Origin: an uncultured Lachnospiraceae bacterium
GTDB taxonomy: Bacteria > Bacillota > Clostridia > Lachnospirales > Lachnospiraceae
Assembly: GCA_902797475.1 (NCBI GenBank)
Contig: CADBTG010000154.1
Location: forward strand, 1-6,618
Direction: 5' to 3'
Length of the DNA stretch: 6,618 nucleotides
Below, in pieces: positions 1 to 5,667 of this stretch. A model generated the notes under the pieces. That model did not search any database. It saw nothing but the letters and a program-made list of their open reading frames with translations, and was not told the DNA's origin. The first letter of the stretch is position 1, and each line of letters begins with the position of its first letter. A program made the translations under genes and the position numbers.

Positions 1-1119
1 GAGCCGATTGACTGTCTTGCCGAAATGGTGAAGGATCTTAAGGAGAATTCGGACGTTCTGATTACGCCGGATATATTGGAACAGACCGGGGAAGAGGTCG
101 CATTTGCCGAAGTCATGTATGAGATTAACTTCGCAAACCAGTTCGCGCTTGCCCGCGCGACGCGTCCCGAGCTGCTTCCCGCGGGGACGGTGCACCCCGA
201 GAACATGCGAAACAACGGGACCGGGCACTATGAATTCAACCCTCATGTGTTCTCGAAGATTTACACGTTGGAGCACGGCGAGGCGCGCAAAGAGGCATTT
301 TTCAACTTTGTCGATGCGCTCCGGGCCGGCGAGGAATGGTTCGACTGCCCGGACGAGGACACGATGTGGTGGTGCCGCGGAAGGCTCGGTCATTTCTTCT
401 ATCCGGTCGAGGAGTGGTACACATTTTGCGGTGTCTATAAAAACGGCAAAGGCCAGATTGTCCGGTATGACGGCACCACGCAGGAGCAGTTTGACGAGAA
501 GAAGGCGGAGTTTGAGCGCATGATTACTGACATCGTCAATGATGCCGTGGGCGACGATTACAACGACATTGAGAAGACGCTCGCGCTGTACGAGTTCCTG
601 ACCGAGTACTGCACGTACGACTATGAAATGCTTGAGCATATGTCGGATTGGTCGGACCGGCAGGGCGGCTACCGCGCGCTGATTGAGAAGAAGGGCATTT
701 GCAATGAGTATGCCTGCCTGTATCAGTATCTGTTGCTGCAGTGCGGCGTGGATGCGGAGGAGTCCGGCGGGCCGAGTGTGACCGAAGGCATGGATTCGCA
801 CGCATGGGTTTACGTCACCATCGATGGAAAAGGATACCTCGTTGACCCCACCTGGGGCGCGACGGATTCCCGCGAGCCGAAGTTAGAGTATTTCCTATTC
901 ACCGACGAACTGCGGGAATCGCGAGACGGCTTCCGCGCATCGGCATTTGACATCGCCGGATGCGGTTCGGAAAGCCGAAAGAAGTATTCGTTCGAAGCCA
1001 ATGACAAGCGTTTCGAAGGTCTTTGGGACGGCACTTATGTCGCAATGGACCGTGCCTCCCGGACTATATATTTCCTTGACGAAAATGGTAGGCTCGGTGC
1101 GTTTCATTACGGACAGTAG
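1..1119 (+). CDS. Transglutaminase-like superfamily protein, 5' end missing
   Basis: The frame is open to the left edge, so the ATG at 25 is probably internal and the true start lies outside the window. Counting from that ATG, the last third holds a transglutaminase-like (papain-fold) core with an apparent Cys-His-Asp triad: Cys226 in KGICNEYA, His259 in DSHAWVYV and Asp274 in YLVDPTWG. This order and spacing are typical of bacterial transglutaminase-like cysteine peptidases or acyltransferases. The part before the core is rich in aromatic and acidic residues; I cannot assign it to a family. About 90 residues follow the core, ending in a WDGTYVAMD-type segment. No signal peptide can be judged because the N-terminus is absent. 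The substrate is unknown: protein crosslinking, peptide cleavage and cell-wall peptide processing are all possible. It converges on bioY with a 49-base gap. The domain call is confident; the biological role is not. Confidence 0.85.
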   Translation, partial: EPIDCLAEMVKDLKENSDVLITPDILEQTGEEVAFAEVMYEINFANQFALARATRPELLPAGTVHPENMRNNGTGHYEFNPHVFSKIYTLEHGEARKEAFFNFVDALRAGEEWFDCPDEDTMWWCRGRLGHFFYPVEEWYTFCGVYKNGKGQIVRYDGTTQEQFDEKKAEFERMITDIVNDAVGDDYNDIEKTLALYEFLTEYCTYDYEMLEHMSDWSDRQGGYRALIEKKGICNEYACLYQYLLLQCGVDAEESGGPSVTEGMDSHAWVYVTIDGKGYLVDPTWGATDSREPKLEYFLFTDELRESRDGFRASAFDIAGCGSESRKKYSFEANDKRFEGLWDGTYVAMDRASRTIYFLDENGRLGAFHYGQ

Positions 1120-1168
1120 GGGAGGACAGAGAACGAAAGAAGGTTCTAATCCCGGTAAGGCGCGTGTC

Positions 1169-1735
1169 TTACTGAATCGTATGCTTGCGCAGTCTGGAGG
1201 CAACACCCACGGCAAGCGCAAGCTTGATCAGGTCGGGAATGATGAAGGGAATGACACACCAGCCGAGAGCGGTTCCGAGACCGACAGGACCGGTCTTATT
1301 GGCATAGACAATCATAAACCAAGCGGTTCCGAACGCGTAGCAGACGGCAAGGCCGAGAACCAGGGCAGAAATCCGCACGGGAAGCTTCTTCCCGAAGAGA
1401 GATTCGCTGAGCCAGTAGAGTAAGCCGATGAGAAGAAATCCGAGAACGTATCCGCCGGTGGTCCCGAGGAGCGCGCTTAAGCCTCCGGAAAAACCGGAAA
1501 GCACCGGAACGCCTACTGCTGCCAAAAGGATGTAGACCAGAATCGAAACAGTTCCTTTCTTTCCGCCGAGAAGCTCGAGCACGCAAAAAACCGCAAAGGT
1601 CTGGAGCGTGAACGGAACAACGGTGGGAATGCTGATCCACGAGCAGACAGCGATCAGCGAAGCACAAAGCGCGATGAGGGCAAGGTCTACGGTTCTCATA
1701 ACCGGTTTTGTGTCATTTTTCATAACGGTTTCCAT
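1169..1735 (-). CDS. bioY: Biotin transporter substrate-binding S-component BioY
   Basis: A 188-residue integral membrane protein, the usual length for BioY, which binds biotin and works with the ECF energizing module (two ATPases and EcfT) in the cytoplasmic membrane. About six hydrophobic segments are visible. Family motifs: VPFTLQTFAVF at about 40-50, GGKKGTVS followed by a GVPVLSGFSGGLSALLG stretch at about 57-91, TTGGYVLGF at 92-100, YAFGTAWF at 133-140, and PDLIK at 167-171, whose Asp and Lys are conserved in BioY. The start is the ATG at 1735, preceded by AGAAAGGA with about seven bases of spacing; an in-frame ATG four codons on is less well placed. It is the second gene of a birA-bioY operon, 34 bases after the birA stop, and has no visible promoter of its own. 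Expression should therefore follow the BirA-controlled promoter upstream of birA. No ECF ATPase or EcfT gene is present here, so a shared module encoded elsewhere is inferred. Confidence 0.95.
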   Translation of the reverse strand: METVMKNDTKPVMRTVDLALIALCASLIAVCSWISIPTVVPFTLQTFAVFCVLELLGGKKGTVSILVYILLAAVGVPVLSGFSGGLSALLGTTGGYVLGFLLIGLLYWLSESLFGKKLPVRISALVLGLAVCYAFGTAWFMIVYANKTGPVGLGTALGWCVIPFIIPDLIKLALAVGVASRLRKHTIQ

Positions 1736-1759
1736 AAAAAGATCCTTTCTGTATATGAT

Positions 1760-1777
1760 GCGGCTGTGTTCAGCCGC
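1760..1777 (-). other. Intercistronic stem-loop at the birA-bioY junction
   Basis: GCGGCTG and CAGCCGC form a perfect 7-bp stem around a four-base loop. The birA stop codon (1770-1772) lies inside the hairpin, which ends about 24 bases before the bioY start. No T-run follows on the - strand (the next bases are ATCATATACAG), so it is not a standard intrinsic terminator. It could act as a 3'-end stabiliser, a partial attenuator or an RNA processing site that sets the birA to bioY ratio. The structure is seen directly; the function is inferred. Confidence 0.5.
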
Positions 1778-2771
1778 GGGATGGACGCACGCTTACTTCC
1801 CCGGAGGAAAGCACTTCCGTGGATTGGTCATCGTAGCGGACAATCAGACGACATTCTTCGTCAATGTCGACGGCGGTGGCCGGAACGGGGCCGTCGCTTT
1901 TCAAAACATCAATCCGCTGCCCTAAAAGAAAGCTGCGGCGCTTGTATTCTTCGGAGTATTCGGAATTATTGAGGTCGCTGCAGATTCGGTGAAAGCTTGT
2001 CAGAAACTCTGCCGTGATGCGGCTTCGAAGGTTCTGAGACCGGGTTTCGGTAATCGCGCCGGCGATGTCCTTCAGCTCCGGGGGGAAGCCTCCTTCCGGA
2101 AGATACACATTAAATCCGATGCCCAAAATCACCCAGTCCGGGACACCTGTCTCAAAGTTGATGGAGGCTTCGGTCAGGATGCCGCAAACCTTGCGGTTAC
2201 GAACATAGACATCGTTCACCCACTTGATCTGCGGGCGCTCATCCGTGCAGGCTTCAATCGCCTGACAGGCGGCAACAGCGGCCGCGGTGGTCATCCGGAC
2301 GGCCAGATTCGTATCGAAAGAAGGGCGGAGCAGAACGCTTAAATAGATGCCGGTCCCTGCCGGAGAGACAAAGGTTCTGCCCATGCGTCCGCGGCCGGCT
2401 GTCTGCGACGAGGCGACTACGACATGCCACGGCCGAAGCGCGGGCAACGTGCCGTTATGCTGCGCGGAAATCGCGATGTTTCGAAGGTAGCTGTTTGTGG
2501 AGTCCGTCTCGGAAAGGACTTCGAGTTCGAGGGCGGAATTCAAATCCCCCAGATACATGCGGATGCTGTTCTCGCTGAGAGCATCGCTGTTCGGCCCGAG
2601 CCGGTAGCCCTGCCGGGAGCTCTCGATTTCATAGCCGTCGGCGGTGAGCAGTCCGATGTTCTTCCAGATGGCAGCTCTGGTCAGACCGAGCTGCGTCGCA
2701 AGACGTTCGCCGGACAGGTATTCGCTCCCGCTTTGTTCCAATAATGATGCAAGCTGTTCTTTCGTGTTCAT
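1770..2771 (-). CDS. birA: Bifunctional biotin protein ligase / biotin operon repressor BirA
   Basis: A 333-residue protein that makes biotinyl-5'-AMP and transfers biotin to a lysine of carboxylase carrier domains. Residues 1-60 form a winged helix-turn-helix (SGERLATQLGLTRAAIWKNI region), marking it as the regulatory group II type. The catalytic domain carries TDSTNS at 89-94, the nucleotide/biotinyl-AMP loop GRGRMGR at 126-132, KWVNDVYV at 183-190 with the catalytic Lys183, GILTE at 197-201 and GIGFNV at 217-222. A small C-terminal domain follows from about 281. The length fits E. coli BirA (321 residues). An upstream in-frame ATG at 2828 would add 19 residues but lies upstream of the predicted transcription start, next to the -10 box. 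The ATG at 2771 has GGCGGA six bases upstream and a normal MNTKEQLASLL start. It is first in the operon with bioY and probably autoregulated through the operator at 2840-2874. Confidence 0.96.
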   Translation of the reverse strand: MNTKEQLASLLEQSGSEYLSGERLATQLGLTRAAIWKNIGLLTADGYEIESSRQGYRLGPNSDALSENSIRMYLGDLNSALELEVLSETDSTNSYLRNIAISAQHNGTLPALRPWHVVVASSQTAGRGRMGRTFVSPAGTGIYLSVLLRPSFDTNLAVRMTTAAAVAACQAIEACTDERPQIKWVNDVYVRNRKVCGILTEASINFETGVPDWVILGIGFNVYLPEGGFPPELKDIAGAITETRSQNLRSRITAEFLTSFHRICSDLNNSEYSEEYKRRSFLLGQRIDVLKSDGPVPATAVDIDEECRLIVRYDDQSTEVLSSGEVSVRPSRG

Positions 2772-2818
2772 GATAATTCCGCCATAATTCTCAATGATTA
2801 TTCGAATTGCCAAACGGA

Positions 2819-2847
2819 AGTATAGCACCGGATTATCAGTTCGTCAA
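2819..2847 (-). promoter_or_regulatory. Predicted promoter of the birA-bioY operon
   Basis: Reading the - strand, the -35 box is TTGACG (2842-2847) and the -10 box TATACT (2819-2824), separated by exactly 17 bases, a near-consensus sigma-A promoter. Transcription should start near 2812, giving a leader of about 40 bases before the ATG at 2771. The -35 box lies inside one arm of the inverted repeat at 2840-2874, so operator occupancy would block RNA polymerase. This position also rules out the longer birA start at 2828. Confidence 0.8.
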
Positions 2848-2874
2848 CCGAAAAAGCATAGTTTGGTTGACGAA
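2840..2874. promoter_or_regulatory. BirA operator (perfect 10-bp inverted repeat, 15-base spacer)
   Basis: TTCGTCAACC at 2840-2849 is mirrored exactly by GGTTGACGAA at 2865-2874, with 15 bases between. The known bacterial BirA site is, from memory, TTGTAAACC, a gap of 14-16 bases, then GGTTTACAA. Each arm here matches that at seven of nine positions and the spacing is right. The downstream arm covers the -35 box of birA-bioY, so biotin-loaded BirA dimers would repress both genes. The repeat and its overlap are seen directly; BirA binding is inferred from family knowledge and context. Confidence 0.85.
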
Positions 2875-2907
2875 AGCCGGGAATTAAGGAAAATGGAGAC
2901 GTAGCCG

Positions 2908-2936
2908 TTACTTTCAGAGTAAACATTCCGTAGAAT
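2908..2936 (+). promoter_or_regulatory. Weak candidate promoter upstream of the XRE gene (distal)
   Basis: A good -10 box, TAGAAT at 2931-2936, lies 17 bases after a poor -35 (TTACTT, 2908-2913). The -35 region falls in a small dyad, TTACT-ttcag-AGTAA (2908-2922), which could be a regulator site. Transcription would start near 2943 and include the 18-codon leader ORF at 2961. This is an alternative to the proximal candidate at 2970-2998, and the sequence does not decide between them. Confidence 0.3.
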
Positions 2937-2960
2937 CCCCGAAAAACAGGCAGGTAAACG

Positions 2961-3017
2961 ATGCGTCGGTTGTATTTTTCACAGGACAGGGCTAAGATTG
3001 CAAGCGAAAGGCGGTGA
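2961..3017 (+). CDS. Possible 18-codon leader ORF before the XRE gene
   Basis: ATG at 2961 opens an 18-codon frame (MRRLYFSQDRAKIASERR) that stops with TGA at 3015-3017, inside the ribosome-binding site of the next gene and six bases before its preferred ATG. An AGGCAGG-like element lies about seven bases upstream of this ATG. It could couple translation to the XRE gene. It is equally likely a chance ORF, and it would be untranscribed if the proximal promoter at 2970-2998 is the one used. The peptide belongs to no family I recognise. Confidence 0.2.
   Translation: MRRLYFSQDRAKIASERR
2970..2998 (+). promoter_or_regulatory. Candidate promoter of the XRE gene (proximal)
   Basis: TTGTAT (2970-2975) and TAAGAT (2993-2998) are separated by 17 bases. 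Each box matches consensus at four of six positions. Transcription would start near 3005, just before the ribosome-binding site at about 3009-3018, so the leader would be very short. A distal candidate exists at 2908-2936. Confidence 0.35.
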
Positions 3018-3022
3018 TGAAA

Positions 3023-3610
3023 ATGGATGCAACGAGATTCGGTTGCTTTGTGGCGGATCAGAGAAAGAAGCAGGGGATGACCCAGAAGGATTTGGCTGCA
3101 AAAATCCAGGTGACCGACAAAGCGGTCAGCAAATGGGAACGTGGGCTCGGGTTCCCGGACATTAATACAGTTGAAGATCTGGCTGACGCTTTAGGGGTAT
3201 CCATTGAAGAACTTATGAAGTCAGAAAGACAGAAGGCCGACGCGGTCGATGAGGAAGTAATGCCTAAGGAGGAACTTTCTCCCGCGGCTGAGGTGGTAGC
3301 GCTTGCTAAGGTGGACATGGCGGAGCAGCAGAAGACACTGTGCATAATTGCGCTTGTGACGACCGTGCTGTGCACAATCGCGGAGATTCTCGGGCACATG
3401 CAGTGGGACGCGGAAAAACTGCAACTTTCCGCCGACATCCCGTATACAGCAATCGTGCCGGGCGTGACGATTCTTGTGTACAGCCTGGTGCGGAGGCTGC
3501 AGGGTAAGAAAACCAACCAACTGTGGGCTCTCGGGCTCAGCCTGCTTCTGATTCCGGTCGTCCTGTTCTGCGGAGCATTTTTGTTCTGCGCGTTGTTCTT
3601 TTCAAAATAG
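3023..3610 (+). CDS. XRE-family HTH protein with three C-terminal membrane segments
   Basis: A 195-residue protein. Residues 5-65 form an XRE/Cro-CI type helix-turn-helix with typical features: QRKKQGMTQKDLAAKIQV, then TDKAVSKWERG as recognition helix, then LADALGVSIEEL. A charged linker (about 66-103, rich in Glu and Lys) leads to three hydrophobic segments at about 105-124, 139-156 and 167-193. This HTH-plus-membrane layout is common in Clostridia, and its signals are mostly unknown. It may be a membrane-held regulator responding to membrane or extracellular stress. The chosen ATG at 3023 follows GGCGGTGAT, one mismatch from the full anti-SD match, with four bases of spacing. An ATG at 3017 and a GTG at 3014 are in frame but too close to that site. 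It sits alone between the birA operator region and thiT, with no clear terminator after it. No target gene can be named. Confidence 0.85.
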   Translation: MDATRFGCFVADQRKKQGMTQKDLAAKIQVTDKAVSKWERGLGFPDINTVEDLADALGVSIEELMKSERQKADAVDEEVMPKEELSPAAEVVALAKVDMAEQQKTLCIIALVTTVLCTIAEILGHMQWDAEKLQLSADIPYTAIVPGVTILVYSLVRRLQGKKTNQLWALGLSLLLIPVVLFCGAFLFCALFFSK

Positions 3611-3698
3611 AAAGGGCAAATACAATGTCGGCGCCACTAATTTCGGGGCTTCCGGCGGATTCTTCTTCGCTGAGGACATCTCGTGATACCTCTCCGCA

Positions 3699-3727
3699 TT
3701 GACTTTCGGGGTTGCCTGTGATACATT
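3699..3727 (+). promoter_or_regulatory. Predicted promoter of thiT
   Basis: TTGACT (3699-3704) and TACATT (3722-3727) are separated by 17 bases, with an extended -10 TGA directly before the -10 box. Transcription would start near 3734, leaving only about 28 bases of leader before the ATG at 3762. That is far too short for a TPP riboswitch, and I find no TPP aptamer motif further upstream. Confidence 0.75.
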
Positions 3728-3761
3728 AAGTTGGAAAATCTCATAGAAAAGAGGGAGTGCT

Positions 3762-4460
3762 ATGTTTTCTTTTCTTTTTCAGTTAATAAGCCATTCGGAT
3801 GACGGTTCCTATGTTTTGGAAAAGGGCGGATATGTCGTGCTCGGTATCGCGATATTCCTGCTGATTTGTGTTGCGGCAGCGTTGATGTCCGGTAAGGACA
3901 AGGGAGATTCCAGACGGGCAGTGCGCATGTCGGTTTCCGCGATTGCCATCGCGCTTGCTTTCATCACTTCGTACATTCAGGTGTTTAAGCTCCCGTGGGG
4001 CGGATCCGTAACGCTCTTCAGCATGTTCTTTGTATGCTTTGTCGGATACCTGTACGGGCCTTCTACCGGCCTTACGGCGGCATTTGCCTATGGCATTTTG
4101 CAGTTCCTTCAGTCCGGCGGCAGTTATATTCTGTCACTTCCGCAGGTGCTTTTTGATTACATCCTTGCATTTGCCGCACTCGGCATTGCCGGATTCTTCT
4201 ATAAGAGCAAAAGGGGCCTGATTATCGGCTTCATCGCGGGATGTATCGCGCGCGGCGTATTTGCATCCATCGCGGGTTATCTGTACTGGATGGATTACAT
4301 GCCCGAGAGCTTCCCGAAGAAGCTTGCGTTCCTGTATCCTATTGCCTACAACTACAGTTACATTCTGATTGAGATGGTGCTTACGCTGGTCCTTCTGGCG
4401 ATTCCGTCCGTGCAGAAAGCCATCAAGCGTATTTCGTTCGAGGCAAAGAACAAGGATTGA
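3762..4460 (+). CDS. thiT: ThiT-family thiamine (or related) ECF transporter S-component
   Basis: A 232-residue membrane protein. The conserved ThiT block GGSYILSLPQVLFDYILAF (119-137), followed by ALGIAGFF, closely resembles the [20 protein letters not shown] and SLGIAGLF segments of Lactococcus lactis ThiT as I recall it. By that alignment, four residues of the thiamine pocket are matched (Trp79, Trp176, Tyr192, Asn197), Glu84 becomes Asp132, and His125 becomes Ala168. Compared with the 182-residue lactococcal protein it has an N-terminal extension of about 50 residues with an extra membrane segment at 24-42. The start ATG at 3762 has AGGGAG four bases upstream. The gene has its own promoter and ends at a strong terminator. 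Uptake needs the ECF energizing module, which is not in this window. Thiamine is the best substrate guess, but the altered pocket leaves room for a precursor or analogue. Confidence 0.88.
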   Translation: MFSFLFQLISHSDDGSYVLEKGGYVVLGIAIFLLICVAAALMSGKDKGDSRRAVRMSVSAIAIALAFITSYIQVFKLPWGGSVTLFSMFFVCFVGYLYGPSTGLTAAFAYGILQFLQSGGSYILSLPQVLFDYILAFAALGIAGFFYKSKRGLIIGFIAGCIARGVFASIAGYLYWMDYMPESFPKKLAFLYPIAYNYSYILIEMVLTLVLLAIPSVQKAIKRISFEAKNKD

Positions 4461-4489
4461 TAGAAGTATCTTAACAGAGAAATTTAAAC

Positions 4490-4530
4490 AAAAGTGAGAA
4501 GAAATCGTCGAGGTTTCTTCTCACTTTTTT
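4490..4530. terminator. Bidirectional intrinsic terminator between thiT and the LysR gene
   Basis: AAAAGTGAGAAGAAA (4490-4504) pairs perfectly with TTTCTTCTCACTTTT (4514-4528) around a nine-base loop, followed by a T-run at 4525-4530 on the + strand. On the - strand the hairpin is followed by TTTTGTTTAAATTT. It lies 30 bases after the thiT stop and 45 bases after the LysR-gene stop, so it can end both converging transcripts. Confidence 0.92.
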
Positions 4531-4574
4531 ATGTCAGGGAAAGGTAAAGGCTGCCGACAACCCGGAGGACATGC

Positions 4575-5480
4575 TTAGCGCCCTTTGACGCACTCCTGCA
4601 GGTGCTCGATGTAGCGGCGGGTGAGGCCGGAGGGCTTGATGGATTCGTGCAGGATGTAGCCGATTTCCATGCAGTCGTCAACCTTCAGCGGCTTTGCGAT
4701 GATGTTCGGGCCGTTCAGCTCTTCACTGATGACGCCGGAGCAGATCGTGTAGCCGTTCATACCGATCAGGAGGTTGAAAAGCGTCGCGCGGTCAAGGACC
4801 ACAAGCTCCTTGTCGGCGTCCACGATGCTCAAAATCTCCTCCGAAAAGTAAAATGAATTATGTTCTCCCTGCTCGTACGAGAGCCGGGGATATGGCTTTA
4901 AATCCTCCAAAGTAATCTCGCGCTTTCCGGCGAGAGGAGAGTTTTTGCCGATAAATACATGAGGCCTTGCCGTGAACAACGGTCTGAATACCAGATTGTT
5001 GTCGCGCAAGGCTTTTTTGATTACGGTCCGGTTGAATTCGTTGACGTAGAGCACGCCGATCTCGCTGGTGTGCCGCGCCACATCTTCAATGATCTCATAA
5101 GTCTGCGTCTCGCGCACATGAAACTCGTAACGTTCCCCTTCAAACTCCTTAAGCAGCCGGACAAATGCCTCCACGACGAAGGAATAGTGCTGCGAAGATA
5201 CGCAGAAGCGGGGCTTACCCGAGCTACTTCCGGTATAGCGTTCTTCAATCAGATCCGCCTGGTTGAGCACCTGCCTTGCGTAGCCGAGGAATTCCTCGCC
5301 GTCCGGGGTGATCTCGATTCCTTTCCGCGTACGCCGGAATATCGTAATGTCAAATTCCTTCTCAAGTTCTTGAATCGCCGAAGTTAAGCTCGGCTGCGCG
5401 ATGAAAAGTTTCCCCGCGGCCTCGGTAATGTTGCCGGTTTCCGCGACGGTAACGATGTATTTTAGCTGTTTTAAAGTCAT
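4575..5480 (-). CDS. LysR-family transcriptional regulator, candidate methionine regulator
   Basis: A 301-residue protein of normal LysR length. Residues 1-60 are the winged HTH: MTLKQLKYIVTVAETGNIT, then AAGKLFIAQPSLTSAIQELE as the helix-turn-helix, then IFRRTRKGIEITPDGEEF. A linker helix of about 30 residues leads to the two-lobe effector-binding domain from about 90 to the end. The start ATG at 5480 has GGGAGG five bases upstream. It is divergent from metE across 247 bases, the layout seen for MetR and metE in proteobacteria. The intergenic palindrome at 5630-5644 fits a LysR target for both genes. The effector cannot be read from the sequence; a methionine-pathway compound such as homocysteine is an inference by analogy. 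The family call is firm; the metE link rests on position and the palindrome. Confidence 0.93.
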   Translation of the reverse strand: MTLKQLKYIVTVAETGNITEAAGKLFIAQPSLTSAIQELEKEFDITIFRRTRKGIEITPDGEEFLGYARQVLNQADLIEERYTGSSSGKPRFCVSSQHYSFVVEAFVRLLKEFEGERYEFHVRETQTYEIIEDVARHTSEIGVLYVNEFNRTVIKKALRDNNLVFRPLFTARPHVFIGKNSPLAGKREITLEDLKPYPRLSYEQGEHNSFYFSEEILSIVDADKELVVLDRATLFNLLIGMNGYTICSGVISEELNGPNIIAKPLKVDDCMEIGYILHESIKPSGLTRRYIEHLQECVKGR

Positions 5481-5621
5481 ATCTGCCTCCCAAAGTGTAG
5501 TGAAAGAATGTGGATTCTGATGGAAATAGCAGCACTAAAATCCGGCTCCGGTCCGGAGTCATTGACAATGGGATTTGGCTTCTGCCGGAAGTTGTAACAA
5601 TAGAATTATTCACACGAAAAT

Positions 5622-5650
5622 AATTTACCATAGATTCAATCTATTATCAA
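5622..5650 (-). promoter_or_regulatory. Candidate promoter of the LysR-family gene
   Basis: On the - strand, TTGATA (5645-5650) and TAAATT (5622-5627) are separated by 17 bases. Transcription would start near 5615, leaving a leader of about 135 bases before the ATG at 5480. The palindrome at 5630-5644 lies entirely in the spacer, which would explain self-repression, as is usual for LysR genes. The -10 match is moderate. Confidence 0.5.
5630..5644. promoter_or_regulatory. LysR-type binding site (15-bp perfect palindrome)
   Basis: ATAGATT-c-AATCTAT is a perfect 7-1-7 dyad and contains the LysR signature T-N11-A. Its centre (5637) is about 65 bases before the predicted metE start near 5702, the usual position of the LysR recognition site for activation. 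It resembles the MtaR/MetR MET-box of streptococci (TATAGTTTNAAACTATA, recalled from comparative-genomics work), sharing ATAG, TT, AA and CTAT in register. Binding by the neighbouring LysR protein is inferred. Confidence 0.7.
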
Positions 5651-5667
5651 GCGGCAAAAAGATGTAT

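Noticed and set aside
1130..1147. Terminator between the transglutaminase gene and bioY (AGAAC / GTTCT stem)
   Set aside because: Only five base pairs around an eight-base loop, with no T-run on either strand.
1141..1165. tRNA T-arm look-alike (GGTTCTAATCCCGG)
   Set aside because: The flanking bases do not form a five-pair T-stem, and no anticodon or D arm is found upstream; it is also only 49 bases from a coding end.
1989..2744. Open frames on the + strand across birA
   Set aside because: They lie opposite a well-conserved gene, lack ribosome-binding sites and known motifs, and are explained as antisense shadows of birA codon use.
2772..2828. Longer birA with its start at 2828, adding 19 residues
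   Set aside because: The extension begins upstream of the predicted transcription start, beside the -10 box, and its residues do not look like a BirA N-terminus. The ATG at 2771 has a ribosome-binding site and a normal HTH start.
3014..3022. GTG at 3014 or ATG at 3017 as start of the XRE gene
   Set aside because: Both lie inside or next to the ribosome-binding site GGCGGTGAT; only the ATG at 3023 has workable spacing.
3611..3761. TPP riboswitch before thiT
   Set aside because: No CTGAGA or ACCTGATCTGGATAATGCC-like aptamer core is seen, and the predicted transcript start leaves a leader of about 28 bases.
5562..5567. Perfect -35 box TTGACA on the + strand as an additional metE promoter
   Set aside because: No -10-like sequence lies at 16-18 bases (CCGGAA region at 17), and the TTTACC/TATACT pair nearer metE fits better.
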